Origin: Mesocentrotus franciscanus
Taxonomy: Eukaryota > Echinodermata > Echinoidea > Camarodonta > Strongylocentrotidae
Reading direction: 5' to 3'
Assembly (NCBI GenBank): GCA_037976565.1
Contig: CP137683.1
Span: 5,356,865-5,420,864 of the forward strand
Length of the DNA stretch: 64,000 bases
Shown here: piece after piece, positions 43,674 to 55,785 of the stretch
Numbering within the stretch: the stretch's first letter is position 1
Layout: each line of letters starts with the position of its first letter
Position numbers and translations under genes: made by a program
The notes under the pieces: generated by a model
Databases searched by the model: none
Seen by the model: the letters and a program-made list of their open reading frames with translations, nothing else
Told to the model about the DNA's origin: nothing

Positions 43674-44828
43674 CACTGGCGTACTGATTGGGGGCTTGGG
43701 GGCAGTTGACTCCCCAAATAAAATTCAAACGTGGTTTATATCTAATTCGATACCAGTGATTTACAAAATGTTGCTGAAATGACATGATTTTCCGGGTTTT
43801 CTCTCACAGTTTTGCCCATTATGCCAGAGGCGCCACTCCCGGTTGGGGGCACTGTGCCCCACTTTTACAGGTACCCCAAAAGCCCCTTTTTACATAGGAC
43901 AAGTGCCCCTTTTCTTTTCTTATAACTGTCCTTTTCACCTCTGATAGTTTTGCCCTTTTTTAATTTGACTCGTGATAATAAGTACCATATTTCCTTCAGA
44001 TAAGTGCCCCTTTTCCCTTTTTTTATATGAGCCCCTCCCCCTTTTCAAAATGCCCCTATTAAAATCTGATAGGTGCCCTTCTCCTTCAACAGATTCCCCA
44101 TTTCCATTCTCACAAGTGCCTTTTTTAATTTCTGTTGAGTGTCCCTTTTCAGGTCAGTGCAAGAAGTGCCATTTCACCTCTGAAGGCTCTTATAATTGCC
44201 CTTTTTACTTTGACACGAGCACCTTTTCTTTTCTAATAATTGTCCTTTTCCCTTTTGATAAGTGACTTCTTTTCCTTTCTCTTTAACATGCACCCCTAAT
44301 TCAAGGCGACTTAGAGCCCATTTTTCTTTAATTTTCCCTACAGATCGCTCGCATTTAAAAATGTTATAATTATGTTAGTTATAAGATTGTGCTGAATACT
44401 AATCAGGTTTTTTGTGGTCTTCTTTATAAGATGTAATTTTCTCACTGGGACTTCACAAATCTTAAAATATTTGGTCGCAAGCTCGAAAATTAATATTCAG
44501 GCCACCACACCCAACTGCAAAGTATGTTGCTTAGTTAAGCAGTATCTTGTACCACATATAAAAAAAGAAACAAATATTTACATCGTCCCTGGTAGTGTAA
44601 TCACAATCATGACGATGTAGGGGTATATACCAATGTCTAAAAATGGTGTAGGTTATGTTGATGTTTTCCTTTGTAGGTGCCCCTTTTTTCCAGAAAGTGC
44701 CCTTTTTTGTTGGTGCCCACCCTCCCTAATTTGGAAGACGCTCCGCTGCCCCTGCATTATGCTACTTGGTGGTGATAAGGATTTTGTTCTGCCCCCCAAA
44801 AAAAAAGTTTTTGCTCATTACGCCACTG
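43674..44828. mobile_element. 1.15-kb hAT-like non-autonomous element, perfect 8-bp target duplication
   Basis: The left end CACTGGCGTACTGATTGGG and the inverted right end CAGTGGCGTAATGAGCAAAA are flanked by CCTGTCTG at 43666-43673 and 44829-44836. The interior carries AAGTGCCCC-type repeats (43860-44290), a CACCACACCCAACTGCAAAG block shared with 10780, 13803 and 40515, and GGAAGACGCTCCGCTGCCCC (about 44732). No transposase. Confidence 0.85.
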
Positions 44829-44836
44829 CCTGTCTG

Positions 44837-45835
44837 TAGTCAATTTGTTTAACAAAAATCGTTATAGCATAATGCCATTTTCCCTAGTTTTGAGCCTCCG
44901 TAGTACAGTGAAGCCAAAAGATTAGCACAGGATAGAAACAAATGGAGAAAGACAACAAGAAGATATGCAGATGTGGTCGCCAATCGCCAGCAACTGACGG
45001 TGGCAGCCATGGTGACAGCCATGGTGGCAGCCAGGTAGCCAGGTAGGTAGTACAGTACGTGTTTAATTATGTACAAAATATGAAACTGAGCAAAATTTGC
45101 ATTGACATTGGCCTAATAGCGTTCTCTGTACAGATTTATTTTTTAATCAAAGAGCATTTCTATGTACACGAAAATATCAATATCAAATATTAAACATGGA
45201 ACCAGCTCCTCTCCTCCTCAGTTTCGAGAAGTCCGGACGAGAAACGAGGAATCAATTTTACTTAGCCCAAGGGGATATTCCTTTGTTTATAATCCCACCA
45301 TTATCGTTCTCTCTTTCTTTCTTATTAATTTTCTTTGCCATGCATATTTTCTTCTTTTGTTCTCCCAGCAATTTCCTACTTTGCAATGCTACTCTCTATC
45401 ATATCGTGGACGTGGTATCAAGGCACCGTTTCCCGCCCCGTCTCTCCATGGCAAGAAAGCTCTAATACGACAGAATAATACGAATGAAATTTGTTTTAAA
45501 AATTGACTAGGTGTGTAAACACAACAACAAAATAGTGACGAAGAAGGAAACACACATAGACATAGGGAGAAAGAAAGGAGAGATGGGACCGAGAAAAGAA
45601 CGGCATAAATTAGATCTGGAACCACATAATTATCACATTCAAAGTTTCATTTTAAATACAATGTATGTACCGAAATGCTTGCCTTGGATGCATGCATTTA
45701 TGTTAAAATACACGCGATACAAATAAATACAGTGTTTATGTATCAAGAGCAGATAAAAGGACTAACAGATGAAGTTAATGATCATCAAATTTATCACTAT
45801 GGTTTTCAGAATTTCAGATACCTCAGTCAACTTGT
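44837..45835. other. Unassigned DNA
   Basis: Includes a short GGTGACAGCCATGGTGGCAG direct repeat near 45000-45040. The open frames at 45162-45506 and 45196-45465 lack codon or motif support. I see no gene. Confidence 0.45.
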
Positions 45836-45925
45836 GGAGGCGCGATGACTCATTGGTAGAGCAGTGGTCTGGTAACCGGGGGGTCGCAGGTTCGAAACCA
45901 AGTTGATGCACTATTGCCCTTTCAG
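45836..45925 (+). mobile_element. tRNA-derived SINE head
   Basis: A box GATGACTCATTGGTAGAGCAG and B box GGTCGCAGGTTCGAAACC, followed by AAGTTGATGCACTATTGCCC. The same AAGTYGATGCRCTAGTGCCC follows the B box in the SINE at 1-102, so they are one family. Confidence 0.7.
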
Positions 45926-46162
45926 TTTCGTTTATTTCATTTTTGCACGGCACCAACTTCAGCCAAAGGCTGATCTTCCGCAGGTCCTTGCACAATAAAA
46001 AAATCATGTACAATTAAAAGATAACACATATCATAAGATACAAATATTTAAAAACAAAGGACATAAGTATAAAGAAGAAAAGAGAAAATGTACAAACCAA
46101 GATACTACCACCCCCATCAGCAATTATTCTTTCCAGTCAGCGGTTTTTTTAAAGTTTTTTTT

Positions 46163-46218
46163 TAGTTATATAAATAAATATTTAAGCTTACGAAAGAAAT
46201 ATAAATAATATCTGTTAT
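46163..46218 (+). repeat. Left part of duplicated target of the 7.56-kb insertion
   Basis: TTAGTTATATAAATAAATAT ... AATAATATCTGTTAT continues, across the insertion, into 53784-53865. The uninterrupted paralogue is 53873-54018. Confidence 0.85.
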
Positions 46219-46494
46219 CAGTGGCGGATCCAGGAATTTCTTACCGGGGGGCACAAAATCGCATGGGGTGAAATATATGAAAAACGATGGAGCGAGGCGT
46301 CAGCGGAGCGACCAGGGAGCGGAGCGACCAAGCGGGGTTGGGTCTGGGAGGGGGTCAGAACCCCCTCCCTGAGTAGGAAGCATTTGCAATTTTAGAACCA
46401 CATTAGGTGCATTTTCGGGCACTTCCTGGAGTAATATGACGTACAATTGCTTTCTCCTACCCCCTCAAAGAGTAGGGATCCAGGGGCGGATGAT

Positions 46495-46835
46495 GGGATC
46501 TAGCTTTTTGCTAAGGGGGTTGACCCAATGACGACACGGAGCATCGTCCACGAGCCGCGAAGCGGCGAGGCGATTTTTTTTTATGTTGCTATTTTGAACC
46601 CCGTAAGTGATGTTTTCCTGGCATCTACTAACACAATGGAGACCATAAAAAGCAGTGCATGATAATTACGTCTTTTTAATCAAGTAACAGTTTAAGGGGT
46701 TGACCCAAAGACGATGCAGAGCATTGTCCATGAGCCGCGTAGCGGAGGCGATTTTTGGGGTGCTATTTTGAACCCCCGTAAGTGATGTTTTCCTGGCATC
46801 TATATACTAACACAATGGAGACCATAACTAGACAT
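46495..46835 (+). repeat. ~185-bp direct repeats, left cluster
   Basis: Two units with GGGGTTGACCCAAAGACGATG, GAGCCGCGTAGCGG, CCGTAAGTGATGTTTTCCTGG and ACACAATGGAGACCATAA. The same unit occurs in the same orientation at 52735-53090. Confidence 0.9.
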
Positions 46836-47389
46836 GTAATACTTGTTAATAACAAGTATAGGTGGGCTGTTCCAAGTGCATGCCACACATGTTGAGTGAC
46901 ATACTAAGTAGTTAAGATAACATTGGCATGATTTGACCTTATTTTTTGAAATAATCCTCTTATTCAGGTCTATTAGTGTGCCAAATTTCTAGTCTATACA
47001 ATGCATGGTTTTAGAGAAACCATGTACAGTATATTTGACCTTTGACCCTCAAATCTAAATATCAAAATGAAATATGCATTTTCTAGATTTTTGTTTTTTA
47101 TAAGAAATCATATCTCCCACTCATACTCTATCCAACTATGAACTAGACTTGAATTCGTCACTTTGACGAATTAGGTGATACGTATGCTAATGATTTACAT
47201 ACTGAAGAATGCATTTTCACGATTTCATATTGTTATATAAAATGCTTCTACCATTATGATCTATCCATATGTCAAGTTTCTACTGTTTAGCCTTGATCAT
47301 TATGGATGTATGGAAGATAGATTGAGACAATTTGACCATTGACCCTGGACAACAACCAGTTACACCTTTGACTCTAATTGACATAATGA

Positions 47390-49255
47390 GGCATACACAT
47401 TGCATATTCCGTGGTAACAATGAAGTAAGCGAGGGAAAATGAAGGCAATGACAAACGAGAGAGAGAGAGAGAGCGACAGAATATGGCCGGGTTCAAATTA
47501 AGTTTTCTTTAAATTATTAGACCCAGTACTGAGGATCTTTTAATCTGCCATGTTTTTGTTATTTGACGGCTTTTGACGATACAAAGAAATGCCGTCTTTT
47601 GTCACCAAATATTGTTCAAATAGCATTGTAGAGACGATGAACACTAATGCAAAGTCGTAAGCCATGAGAATGTCAATTTCTATGTCGTTCTGCAAAATAA
47701 TCCGAACAATAGAATCAACCAAGTGGAATCAACTGTTAAACGAATTTATCATGAGTTCTGAAATTTTAATTTGTTACTGCACGTCATAGTAGTATTAAAG
47801 AGCAGCAATGGCGAACAATTGTCGCTAAAATTCAGAAATTGTTGCTTAGATTGCTTTTCCACTAAAAATTAACATGAGACATCAAGCTACATAGAACTAT
47901 GATCGACAAACATGATATTGTTTTGAAAACAGTCAGAAAACATTGCAGGTAGAATAAATAAGAGATAATGTGGTCATGTAAACAAGTGCATTATGTCCAT
48001 GTTATTCCCCTAGTACCGAAATCATGATTGTATTCTCCACTTATTTCTCCTATATAATTTATTTCAATTTAAAATAGAAATTCTAATGTTTCTTCTTTTG
48101 GCTTGCTAATATTTCAGCAACGAATTGACAGTTTTGGTAGACATCTTGGATGTATCATAGCAATAAATTCTTGGCACATGACGTATTGTGTATACGATAA
48201 TTATGTTAAGAAGAAGAAGCATACAAATAACTATAAGAATAATAACAATAACAAATAATCACTATAATAATGATTATAATTACGATATTTACTATAATAA
48301 TAAATATAACAATGATAATAATAATGATTATTATGATACTGCTGCTTTTACTACTACTACTACTACTACTACTACTATGAAAAGTAAATGAAGAAGAAGG
48401 GGCAGGAGAAGAATTATTTCAGCGATATTAGTGATTATATTCTCTATGATTGAGGCATACACATACACATTACATACTCCGTGGTAAGAAGGAAGTAAAC
48501 GAGGGAAACGGAAGGCAATGGCAAGAGAAAGCATAGCCCGGGTTCAAATTCAGTATTCGTTAAATTATTAAACCCGGTGCTCATGATCATTTATCTGTCA
48601 TGTTATTGTAATGTGACGCTACATAAAAATAGTACCAGATTGTCGTCTATTGTCATCAAATATTGTTCAAATAGCATTGTAGAGACGATGAACAAATAAG
48701 AATAATAATGCAAGGCCGTTAGTCATGAGAATGTCACATTCTATCTCTCTCAGCTTAATAGTCCGAACAATAGAATGAACCGAGAGGAATCGACTGAAAT
48801 TTCTTAACAACAATTGAAACTCCTCCCAGGAAGCCAAACATTAGATTTGTTCCCCATTCAAATAGCTTTGTAAAGGCGGTGAAGAAAAAAAATACTTCGT
48901 CGTTAATGGTGAGAATATTCACGGCTATCTCTCTCATCTAATTCCTGCGAACAGTGGGCTCAACCAAGCGCAATCAACTTTAAACGAATTTGTCATGAGT
49001 CCTGAAGATTCAATGTGTCACTGCACGTCATAGTAGCATTAAAGAGTAGCAATGGCGAACGATTGTCGCTAAAATTCAACAATAGTTACTTAGTTTGCTT
49101 TTCCCTAAAAATTACCATGAGACATCAAGCTACATAGAACTATGATCGAAAACATGATAGTGTCTTGAAAACAGTCAGAAAAACATTGGAACTGGAATGA
49201 ATAAGAGATCATGCGATAATGTAAACATTTTGTCCATGTTAATCCTCCAGTACCA
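47390..49255 (+). repeat. Tandem duplication of a ~0.7-0.8 kb block
   Basis: The first block is 47390-48060, the second 48450-49255. Landmarks are CATACTCCGTGGTAA / CATATTCCGTGGTAAC, TATTGTTCAAATAGCATTGT, GTAGAGACGATGAACA and AGCAATGGCGAACRATTGTC. AAT/ACT microsatellites (about 48220-48380) separate them. Confidence 0.8.
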
Positions 49256-49300
49256 AATACCCAAGCAAAACTCGAGCCAGATGCAAATGAAGAGCTTGCA

Positions 49301-49686
49301 ACCAAAAGGCGCTAAATCCACTTTTCACCAAATTGCATGTTTTAAACGATTTGAATAGACCTCTCTCATGTGTATCTAAATCACTAAATTTTCCTCAGAA
49401 TTGTTTCAGGAAAATATGAAAATATTGATTTGAAATTTATACTTTCAACCAAAAGGCGCTATATCCACCTTTCTTTTCTTTCCTTTGATTGGCCCAATCA
49501 TACCAGCTTGTGGAAATTTGATCAGAAAGCAATCAGAAAGCAGAACACAAAGAGCATAGCACAGGCAGACTTCCTAGATTCGTTTTTACTATTCACGTTT
49601 CGAAATACCTCATTTTCTGGCGATTTCATCATGGATAAATTATTGTACCAGTGGTTATGTGATGAAAGTTTTTGCACATTGATGAT

Positions 49687-49720
<34 letters not shown>

Positions 49721-49892
49721 GGGCTACTATGATTCAAGTACAGGTAAGTATAGTTAATATACAATTCAGAAGCATTTACACACAAATGACATCCTTCTAT
49801 ACTTATGTCAGTGAACAACTCTATATTGACTGTAAAAAGTGTTCTGTCAAAAGGCGCTATATCCATGATTTCTCCAAAAGGCGCTAAATTCG
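49301..49892 (+). repeat. Four direct copies of CCAAAAGGCGCTAWATCCA
   Basis: Copies at about 49302, 49449, 49850 and 49874 in one orientation, separated by unrelated sequence that includes a (TG)n run at 49690-49718. The spacing is irregular, so this is not a simple tandem repeat. Confidence 0.75.
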
Positions 49893-50096
49893 AAAAGAAA
49901 TGAAATATGAAAAATTATATAAAATACATGGTGTACGCAGGATTTTTCTAACTTGCATTTGTATGACCTATAGTGGTAGTTCTTCCACCTGTAGTATAGA
50001 TTTGATTAATAAACAGAGACAAATGTGTGAAATTAAAAAAACAATGATTTTCTCGAAATTAACCGGAATGGATTAAGCTCTTCAAATAAAGGTTAA

Positions 50097-50629
50097 CTTA
50101 AAGATACTATGTCCCTTTGCAGCCAACATCAAATTCTGTAGAACTTTGCAGGAATTATGAATATGTCATGTATGTCCTATCTGTGAAATTAAAAAGTTAG
50201 CAGTATCCTAATATTCAAATTATGCAAGGAAACCCGTTTACTTGCTAGACTTCACTGTCAGACACTATTGAGTGACTGACTGGCTTTTTTCTCTTTGGTA
50301 ATAACATACATAAAATGAGCTGTAAAGGGTACATGAGCATTTGTCTACATCAATAACCCACTTCTTGTAATGGCCAAAATTAAACTGATTGAATCTTTGC
50401 GCAGCATAAAACGTACGACCATTCGGTACAATGGTCTGAAAATCAGACTATTACTTACTGGCTTATAGCTCTTAAGTCGATTCGACAACTAATAGTCGTT
50501 ATTTTCCCACTTAAAGACATTTTCAACCCCCTTTTTTAGGGAAGTTCTAAATTAGTATTGTCTTTCAAATGCCGTTGGAATTTAACCTTTTCATTTTTGG
50601 CCTGCAAATGGGACATAGTACCTTTAAAG
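50097..50629. mobile_element. MITE, CTTTAAAGGTA family, third copy
   Basis: Ends CTTAAAGATACTATGTCCC and GGGACATAGTACCTTTAAAG. It is collinear with 24175-24713, apart from a short replacement near 50455-50480. Confidence 0.85.
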
Positions 50630-51464
50630 ACATAAATTTATGACATATTGTCTATTGTCTTGATTGTTTTCTCTACTTAATTCTTTTTCCTATCTTATTT
50701 TTTTCAAGATATATTCTAATGTTTCCTTGTATTGATTAGGTTCATTTATTTTCATTTTTGGAGGGGGCGTGGTTAAAAAATAACAACTTCTTTAACATTC
50801 TGTTTCCATGGCAACGGTCTTATTTGTTACTTGAAATGACTCAAATTTTAATCATAATCAACCAGGCATCTGAAGTTTTTAGATGCTTACTATTTGCTTC
50901 ATGTTGTTGAAAATCGCCTCCGGCTGGATCCGCCCCTGCTTCCCTTCATCAACACACACTTTGAGAAAAGAAAGGAAAAACAATTTTTTTAATTCAAAGT
51001 TGTGTTACAACTTTTGAGCATCATATAATACCCGCATTCATTCAGTTAAACTTGACATGCCAATTGTTTATCGTTTATTTTGTAGAAAGATACGAACCCT
51101 TGTGTAATTTAATGTTGGAAATTTGGAATTGAATTGGGGCCTTGAGCGAAGTACACGTTTAGCTGACCAAAAGTGCGAGGCAGTTTTCACTCTCCGTGGG
51201 ATCATAAAATATGTCTTCAAAATCGTTTGCCAGTAGGTCTGGAGTATCGACGGTCGTTAAATTTAAGATCAGACCTTCGAAGGGTCATTAGATCTTATTT
51301 TGATCTGAAAAATTTCAAGCGTATAAAAGAATCAAAATCAGTTCGAGAAAAGACATCTTTAAGTCTCCAGCGGTAAGACAATAACAAGCATAGTTTAAAA
51401 CCAATCTAAGACGTATTCATAGTGTATTGCATGGCTGAGATAAAACCATTAATGACATTTCACA

Positions 51465-52590
51465 TAATGACGTCATGATGACGTCACGATGCCCTGGCGT
51501 CGCTGAAAAGTCACGCAGTTCTAAGTTGGACTATAGGAACTATCTTCAAGGAAAGTTTCATGACAATGGCTTTACCGAATCTTGAGATATCTTGCGAACA
51601 AATTCGAGGAAGAATCATAAATATTTCTTTCATACAGACACAAAATAAATACTATTTTTAATTTTAATTCGTCACTTAGACGAATTAGGCGATACGTATG
51701 CTCATGTGTTACAAAACGAAGAACGCATTTTCACGATTTCATCTTCCGTTTTGAAATACTCCTCCCATTATGGTCTATCCATAAGTCAAGTATCAACTGT
51801 GTATCATTGATCATTTTGGATCTATGAAAGATGGTCGCCGGAATGGGAGGAAAGTGCTATGACCAATATACCAAAAAATCTGCATAGACATAACACGTAA
51901 ACGGAAAATTTGATTCTCAAATCAAATCTTGTATTTAAAATATCGCCATGATTCCAACATCTGATTAAAAATTAAATGTCCCCTTTATGTACAGAATTTT
52001 CTCAGCTACAACATATCCGCAGCTGGCAGAAAAGAATCGAGATATTGCTCAAACAACTAAGACTGGAACGTAGAATGAAAATTTCAGAAAAATTCACCTC
52101 CCTTAGAGAATACACGCAAAATTGGGAAAATTGACACGCCTCTTTTACTCGCAAGAATGGGCCATGATGCCATTGTTAAAATGAAAATCAATAGCACCTT
52201 TTGTGTAGAAAATCGCCTCAGCTACTTCATATCAAACATTGAGAGAAAAACAAACAATATTAACAGAGATACACTCAATTTTTCGTAAATATGCTGACGT
52301 CATTATGTGCTTATTCGTATCTTGAGTTCCAAGGCCATTATAATGACGTCACGATTTATTGACTTCAAATTGACCAGACGGATATTGATCTTAATCATGC
52401 TAAATATGAATGAGAAATGACATTCCGTTATAAAGATATGATCATAAGTTGATTTTCACAAAATGGCGCCTAGATGACGTCACGATGACCTGGAATCACT
52501 GAAAAGTCACGCAGTTCTAAGTTAGACTAGATCTATCATCATGGCAAGTTTCATGATAATGGTTTGACGATGTTCTTAATGGCCAAATGA
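51465..52590 (+). repeat. Diverged direct repeats with TGACGTCACGATG
   Basis: GATGACGTCACGATG, CTGAAAAGTCACGCAGTTCT and AAGTTTCATGA occur in the same order at 51475-51570 and 52470-52560. A further shared phrase, GACGAATTAGGYGATACGTA, is at 47165 and 51677. Confidence 0.7.
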
Positions 52591-52734
52591 GACATGAAAT
52601 CATATCTCCGACTCATATACTCTATCTAAATGTGAACAAAAATTGGAGGGTCCCGGTGCATCCCAAAGTGCTTTAATGGATTTTGTATAGGCATGTTTTT
52701 GCCCATATATGCTATGTATTACAAGATTTTCGGG

Positions 52735-53090
52735 GGGCTATTTTGAACCCCCGTAAGTGATGGTTTCCTGGCATCTACTGACACAATGGAGACCATAAAA
52801 AGCAGTGCATGATAATTACGTCTTTTTAAATCAAGTAACAGTTTAAGGGGGTTGACCCAAAGACGATGCAGAGCATTGTCCACGAGCCGCGTAGCGGCGA
52901 GGATATTTTTTGGGGTGCTATTTTGGACCCCCGTAAGTGATGTTTTCCTGGCATCTAATACTAACACAATGGAGACCATAAAAAGCAGTGCATGATAACA
53001 TCTTTTTAAATCAAGTAACAGTTTACGGGGGGTTCTACCCGATGACGATGCGGATACTGTGTGGGTCTGGACACATGATGGTGTTTTTCT
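52735..53090 (+). repeat. ~185-bp direct repeats, right cluster
   Basis: Two units of the family at 46495-46835. The minus-strand open frame at 52719-53096 spans them and is an artefact. Confidence 0.9.
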
Positions 53091-53499
53091 ATTCACATCA
53101 CATTTTCACTTGGCAGCCCAAGGGGGCGTTAACCCCTAACCCCTCCCCACCCCGGTAGATCCGCCACTGGGATCTTTTGCAAACTGGAAGCAATAAGCAT
53201 TACATGTAGGCGATGGAAAAAGTGCTTGCGAAACGGATAGAAACTTTGTGGTAGGCTCTTTGCGGCCACAGGGATGACAGAAAATAATATAACAATGAAA
53301 CCAGCAGCTGTGGCAGGATTAATGGCGGGGACAATCTGCATGCTGAAAAAGCACTTTGAATAGGTATATCGGAAAATTAATTCAAGACTAAGTTAGAAGT
53401 TATTAGAAGTTATAAAGGAGATAAAATCTTTGGTATTAGTCATGTTCGACTTAAAATTGCATGCCCCCGCCCCTTACCCGGTAAAAAAACACCTTCTTA

Positions 53500-53735
53500 T
53501 AATATCATCCCCTTTCTTTCTTTTCCCTTCTCATTATTCACCTTTTCCCCCTTTTCTCTCCTCCGTCTTTCCGCCTTTCTTCTTTTTCGCCTTTTCTCTC
53601 CTCTCTCTTCCCCTTTCCCCTCCTTTTTCTCCTCTCCCCTTTTCTTTCCTCCCTCTTTTCTTCTTCTTTCTCTCTTCCCTTTTTTCTTTTTCCTCTCCTT
53701 TTTCTTCCATCCTCCTTTTTCTCCTTTTCTTTTTT
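53500..53735. repeat. CT-rich tract
   Basis: Polypyrimidine on the plus strand, just inside the right end of the 7.56-kb insertion. The Ser/Phe/Pro and Lys/Glu/Arg open frames on opposite strands are artefacts. Confidence 0.9.
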
Positions 53736-53872
53736 TTGGGGGGCACGTGCCCCCTGTGCCCCCCTGGATCCGCCACTGGTTATTTAAAATATTATAAAAC
53801 TCAAACAGTAAAATACATTTGATAAAATTACTATTCATATTTCCCTTGATTTGAATACAGAGACAGCCTATT

Positions 53873-54018
53873 GTTTAGTTATTATAAATAAATATTTAAG
53901 CGTACCAAATATAAATAATATCTGTTATTTAAAATATTATAAAACTCAAACAGTAAAATTGCATTTCATAAAATTAACAATTATATTACCCTTGATTTGA
54001 ATAGGCCTACAGAGAAAG
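53873..54018 (+). repeat. Uninterrupted paralogue of the insertion target
   Basis: TTTAGTTATTATAAATAAAT ... ATAATATCTGTTATTTAAAA ... CTTGATTTGAATAGG matches 46163-46218 joined to 53784-53865. Confidence 0.85.
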
Positions 54019-54458
54019 ACATATTTTTTACGTTCATAGGTAGCTGATTCCAAGATTCAATGCCTCTATAACATAAGCTCCTTTTCTTGAAATTCATAAG
54101 TGGTTTTGGCAGTTCTAAGGTTTTATGAGTGTTTCTCAAGCCTTTAACTTTGGTGAGGCATTAATCCTCAAGTCCCTTGTACAGGATTTAAAGCCGTCGG
54201 TCCCTTGATCGCTTACTTACAAGCAGACACATGCTTTCTTAGCAGTCAGGTAAAACAAGTAAAAAAAACGTGTATGCAAGGTTACGTGTAATGATGATGC
54301 GTGCACGCACCTGTGTGTATTTCAGACTTTCGCAAACATTCAATCAATCGTGTAAAGTCACATTTCGAAATGATATGAAGCGTTTACAATCATGTAAGCC
54401 CATAAAGTTGGAATATTTTTTGCTTACCTCTCGTCATGAAATCCTTGTGACAATAATT

Positions 54459-54627
54459 TATGATTGATAATGTCAAATTCGTTTTAGGACTTCATTGATC
54501 AGTCACCTTCCTCTTCTCTCCATTTCTCTCCTCCCCCCCCCCCTCTCTCTCTCTCCTCCCCTCTCTCTCTCTATTTCTATCCACCCTCTCTCTATAATCT
54601 CTATCCCTCCTCCCTCTCTCTATCTCT

Positions 54628-54659
<32 letters not shown>

Positions 54660-54856
54660 TTTATCTCCCTCCGTCCCATTCTCTCCTTCCTTCCTTTTCT
54701 ACCTCCCCATCTTCTAAGACAGAAAATGAAGGGTACATACATGTTTATTTAAAAAAAAATCAAATACAATTTATGATTGATAATGTCAATATCGTTTCAG
54801 GACTTCATTGATCAATCACCCTCCTCTCCTCTCCTCTCCTCTCCTCTCCATTCTCT

Positions 54857-54904
<48 letters not shown>

Positions 54905-55030
54905 CCTCTCTCTCTCTCCTTTTCTCTTCCCTCTCCCTCTATCTCTCTTTTCTCTCCCTCCGTCCCACTCTCTCCTTCCTTCCTTCCTTCCTTTTCTACC
55001 TCCCCATCTTCTAAGACAGTGTTACAAAGC
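54459..55030 (+). repeat. Tandem duplication of a ~0.3-kb block with (CT)n tract
   Basis: Both units start TATGATTGATAATGTCAA, continue AGGACTTCATTGATCA, expand into CT-rich runs and end CTACCTCCCCATCTTCTAAG. The (CT)n runs differ in length. Open frames are artefacts. Confidence 0.9.
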
Positions 55031-55588
55031 TGTAGAGAAAATGAAGGTATACATCCATGTATTTAAAAAAAAAAATACTCAAATCACTGGTTTATTCAAT
55101 CAATTCAAATTAATTGCAATAATGATTTCAATGCTTGAAAAAACGATGTTGCAATGTCCCCGAATAACATCAACTTTATAAGGTAAAGTCAACATTTACA
55201 TGTAGGCCCTATGAACGTAATTACAATATGAAGATATTACTATACATCAATAAATACTGCTAGCTCTAACAAATTTATGCACGTTGGTCAGATGCACCCG
55301 ATGACATCTACATTTCACAAAATCAACAGATTTGACACAATCCAAGAAGTAATGTTGGTTGGCATCTTCACAAATATTTTTACATCTTGTGACAAATTAT
55401 TCAAAGAAAAATGCCAAGTTCTTGTCGATTTGTCTTTTTCAATTTCAAATTCTTATTTATTCATTTTGCTGACTATAGGTTTTAAATTGTCCATAATATA
55501 CATTTTTTGTTTAATGTGGAATTCTTGTAATTTTAAGTACTTCATTATTTGTAAGTACTCCAATTTTTCAACGAGTAAGAAGCTTTTA
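55031..55588. other. Unassigned AT-rich DNA
   Basis: The 105-codon open frame at 55277-55594 is hydrophobic and AT-driven, overlaps a MITE at its end and shows no motif. I do not call it a gene. Confidence 0.45.
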
Positions 55589-55785
55589 CTTTAAAGCCCC
55601 TCTGTACTAGTTTGGCCAGGAGGGATTAGAGGGATTAGCGTGGTCACTGACAGGTGGTTATCTCATCAACTCAGCTCTCAATTAACATAAGAAAAGAGGA
55701 TCTTGGGGGACCAATAGGCACCGCTTAGGCATTGTGTTCTATATAGAGGGAGCAAGTAGCTACAAGTAGTACAGTGGGGCTTTAA
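55589..55785. mobile_element. ~200-bp MITE, CTTTAAAGCCCC family, third copy
   Basis: AAAGCCCCTCTGTACTAGT pairs with AGTAGTACAGTGGGGCTTT. The interior matches 24706-24902. Confidence 0.85.

Larger units (their letters stand above)
46219..53778. mobile_element. 7.56-kb insertion with 16-bp terminal inverted repeats
   Basis: Both ends read CAGTGGCGGATCCAGG towards the interior. GTTAT occurs at 46214-46218 and 53779-53783. The neighbouring paralogous sequence (TATCTGTTATTTAAAAT at about 53916) shows the empty site. The interior contains related but unpaired ends (CAGGGGCGGATGATGG at 46481; GGATCCGCCCCTG at 50928; GATCCGCCACTG at 53158), so it is probably a nest of related elements. It also holds ~185-bp direct repeats near both ends, a ~1-kb tandem duplication, and a MITE. 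No long coding frame. Confidence 0.75.

Noticed and set aside
45836..45910. Functional tRNA gene
   Set aside because: Acceptor stem pairing is poor, and the sequence after the B box matches the SINE body at 1-102.
53497..53838. Lys/Glu/Arg-rich minus-strand protein
   Set aside because: Complement of a CT-rich tract inside a transposon end.
55277..55594. 105-residue hydrophobic open frame
   Set aside because: AT-rich composition alone explains it, it has no motif, and it runs into a MITE.
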